This document shows, piece by piece, positions 6,407-7,298 of a stretch of 7,298 bases of DNA. The stretch's first letter is position 1. Every line of letters starts with the position of its first letter. The notes under the pieces were generated by a model. It did no database searches and was not told the DNA's origin. It saw only the letters and a program-made list of their open reading frames with translations. The DNA is from Treponema sp. (GTDB taxonomy: Bacteria > Spirochaetota > Spirochaetia > Treponematales > UBA12059), in contig JAAYUR010000122.1 in assembly GCA_012517645.1 (NCBI GenBank), positions 1-7,298 of the forward strand, written 5' to 3'. The position numbers and the translations under genes are program-made.

Positions 6407-7227
6407 GGGACCTCCCTCGATCGGACAAGCAGGCCGTCCCTGTAGAGCTCTTCCCGGACAAGGTTCCCGTCCTTCCGGTACGTCCGGGCGAATAGGACCC
6501 CTCCGTCGAATCTCTCTTCCAAGGAACTCCCGTCGGTATGCCGGATGATCCGGACGGTCAAGGCACCGGTCGTATCCGTGCGCTCCTCCGTTTCGGTGCC
6601 GTCCTCTCCGTACAGGAACCGCACCCGACGTTCGCTCCGGCCCTCCCGGACGAGCATGCCGATCCTGCGATCCCGGTCATCCCACTCATAGAGAGTGATC
6701 GTTACGAAGCCGTTGCCGGTCTCGACGGTTTCCCTGTCGGGAAGTCCCCGGTTGCCGTATTCCGTGACGCGTTTCCATCCTTCCCCGGGACGGGTCTCCT
6801 CCACGACGGAAAGGGATCCGGATTCATCGCGGTACCTATACAGGACCCGGTAAACCACGGCCGAACCTCGACGCACTTCCTCGGACTCCAGGTCTCCGTT
6901 CGTCCGGTAGACCCTAAAGACCCGGTCCCCCCCGGGGTACTCGAACCATTCCCTGCCCGGGGCGCTTCCGGATCGGGTTGAGCCGCCTTCTGGATAGGTC
7001 ACCCGTATCTCGACGACGTTCCCGACCGAATCCCGGACATAGTACTCCCGCCGGATCTCCTCCCCCCGGGGAGTCGAGACTACGGCGCCCGTGACCGAAC
7101 CTCCAACAAGGACGTACCGGACAATCTCCTCCGACTCCGCGGGGCCGGAATCCTGGGCCCGGACATCGAAGACCGGACACAGGGCCAGCGCGAGCACCGG
7201 GATGCAGGGGAGTCGTAGATCCTTCAT
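6403..7227 (-). CDS. Predicted secreted protein with degenerate beta-hairpin (MORN_2/YwqK- or RHS-like) repeats, function unknown
   Basis: I do not recognise this 274-residue protein. It begins with a Sec-type signal peptide: MKDLR, a hydrophobic stretch LPCIPVLALALCPVF, and a likely cleavage after VRA (residue 24). The Cys at 17 follows LAL, which is a poor lipobox, so a lipoprotein is possible but not favoured. From about residue 55 to the end the chain is made of short units of the type aromatic-x-x-x-(D/N)G-x-(L/T)-x-x-E, for example YRTNGDLESEE (107-117), YRDESGSLSVVEE (132-144), YGEDGTETEE (206-215) and YRKDGNLVREE (250-260). This suggests a repetitive antiparallel beta sheet, resembling MORN_2/YwqK or RHS-type repeats in pattern only. 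It is rich in Arg and Glu and has no catalytic motif that I can see. The ATG is fixed by an in-frame stop closely upstream; the preceding gene ends one base before it, and there is no good ribosome binding site. It overlaps the first lol permease by 4 bases, so the envelope is its likely place of action. Confidence 0.82.
   Translation of the reverse strand: MKDLRLPCIPVLALALCPVFDVRAQDSGPAESEEIVRYVLVGGSVTGAVVSTPRGEEIRREYYVRDSVGNVVEIRVTYPEGGSTRSGSAPGREWFEYPGGDRVFRVYRTNGDLESEEVRRGSAVVYRVLYRYRDESGSLSVVEETRPGEGWKRVTEYGNRGLPDRETVETGNGFVTITLYEWDDRDRRIGMLVREGRSERRVRFLYGEDGTETEERTDTTGALTVRIIRHTDGSSLEERFDGGVLFARTYRKDGNLVREELYRDGLLVRSREVP
6410..6416 (-). promoter_or_regulatory. Ribosome binding site of the first lol permease
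   Basis: GGGAGGT on the minus strand, with its GGAGG core 4 bases before the GTG start (6404-6406), lies inside the last codons of the secreted-protein gene. The short spacing together with the GTGA overlap suggests coupled translation. Confidence 0.6.
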
Positions 7228-7228
7228 C

Positions 7229-7298
7229 TCAGCTCGATACGCCCAGGAATTCGTCCAGAAATTCGTTCAACCGGAAGGGCCGTATGTCGCCGTACCCT
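7229..7298 (-). CDS. C-terminal end of an unidentified gene, runs off the right edge
   Basis: Only the last 22 residues are present, ending DIRPFRLNEFLDEFLGVSS and a TGA stop at 7229-7231. Of the three minus-strand frames here it is the most protein-like: one other frame hits a stop after ten codons and the third is very Arg-rich. The stop is one base before the ATG of the next gene, so this is the upstream neighbour in the lol operon. I cannot name the family from this much sequence. Confidence 0.6.
   Translation of the reverse strand, partial: GYGDIRPFRLNEFLDEFLGVSS

Noticed and set aside
6436..7227. A lipoprotein signal in the secreted repeat protein (Cys at residue 17).
   Set aside because: The residues before Cys are LAL, with Leu rather than Gly, Ala or Ser at -1, and a standard cleavage site after VRA fits better. 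Not fully excluded, since spirochaete lipoboxes are relaxed.

Overview
The window is a high-GC (roughly two-thirds G+C by eye), gene-dense stretch of bacterial chromosome. Four genes are complete and easily recognised, one complete gene is unrecognised, and a partial gene sits at each end, with almost no non-coding DNA. The RecA sequence and the presence of a LolCDE-type lipoprotein exporter indicate a diderm bacterium. The RecA N-terminal block and its core remind me most of spirochaete RecA proteins (a free-living, GC-rich member of Spirochaetota). That placement comes from memory and is moderate confidence; no alignment was run.

Left block, minus strand (about 1-1329): recA, followed after 20 bases by the first 19 codons of a probable folK (HPPK, folate biosynthesis), which runs off the left edge. 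RecA has an intact catalytic core and an unusually long, Pro/Ala/Lys/Arg-rich C-terminal tail.

Centre: a 143-base divergent spacer (1330-1472) holds a candidate recA promoter and two overlapping dyads. It is followed on the plus strand by a single gene (1473-3092) for a gamma-glutamyltransferase-superfamily autoprocessing hydrolase of the YwrD-like, signal-peptide-free kind.

Right block, minus strand (3101-7298): a tightly packed operon. In transcription order it holds the end of an unrecognised gene, a secreted protein built of short beta-hairpin-like repeats, a LolC/E-family permease, the LolD ATPase and a second LolC/E-family permease. Stops and starts overlap by 4-8 bases or are separated by 1 base, so translation is probably coupled. 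The three Lol genes should form an inner-membrane complex that extracts lipoproteins toward the outer membrane. The secreted repeat protein may be a cargo, a partner or simply an envelope protein made with it.

The plus-strand gene and the lol operon converge with only 8 bases between stop codons and no visible intrinsic terminator. I saw no tRNA, rRNA, CRISPR array, insertion sequence or phage gene. No clearly new multi-gene system is evident. The least-explained items are the secreted repeat protein at the head of the lol genes, the RecA tail and the dyads in the recA leader.
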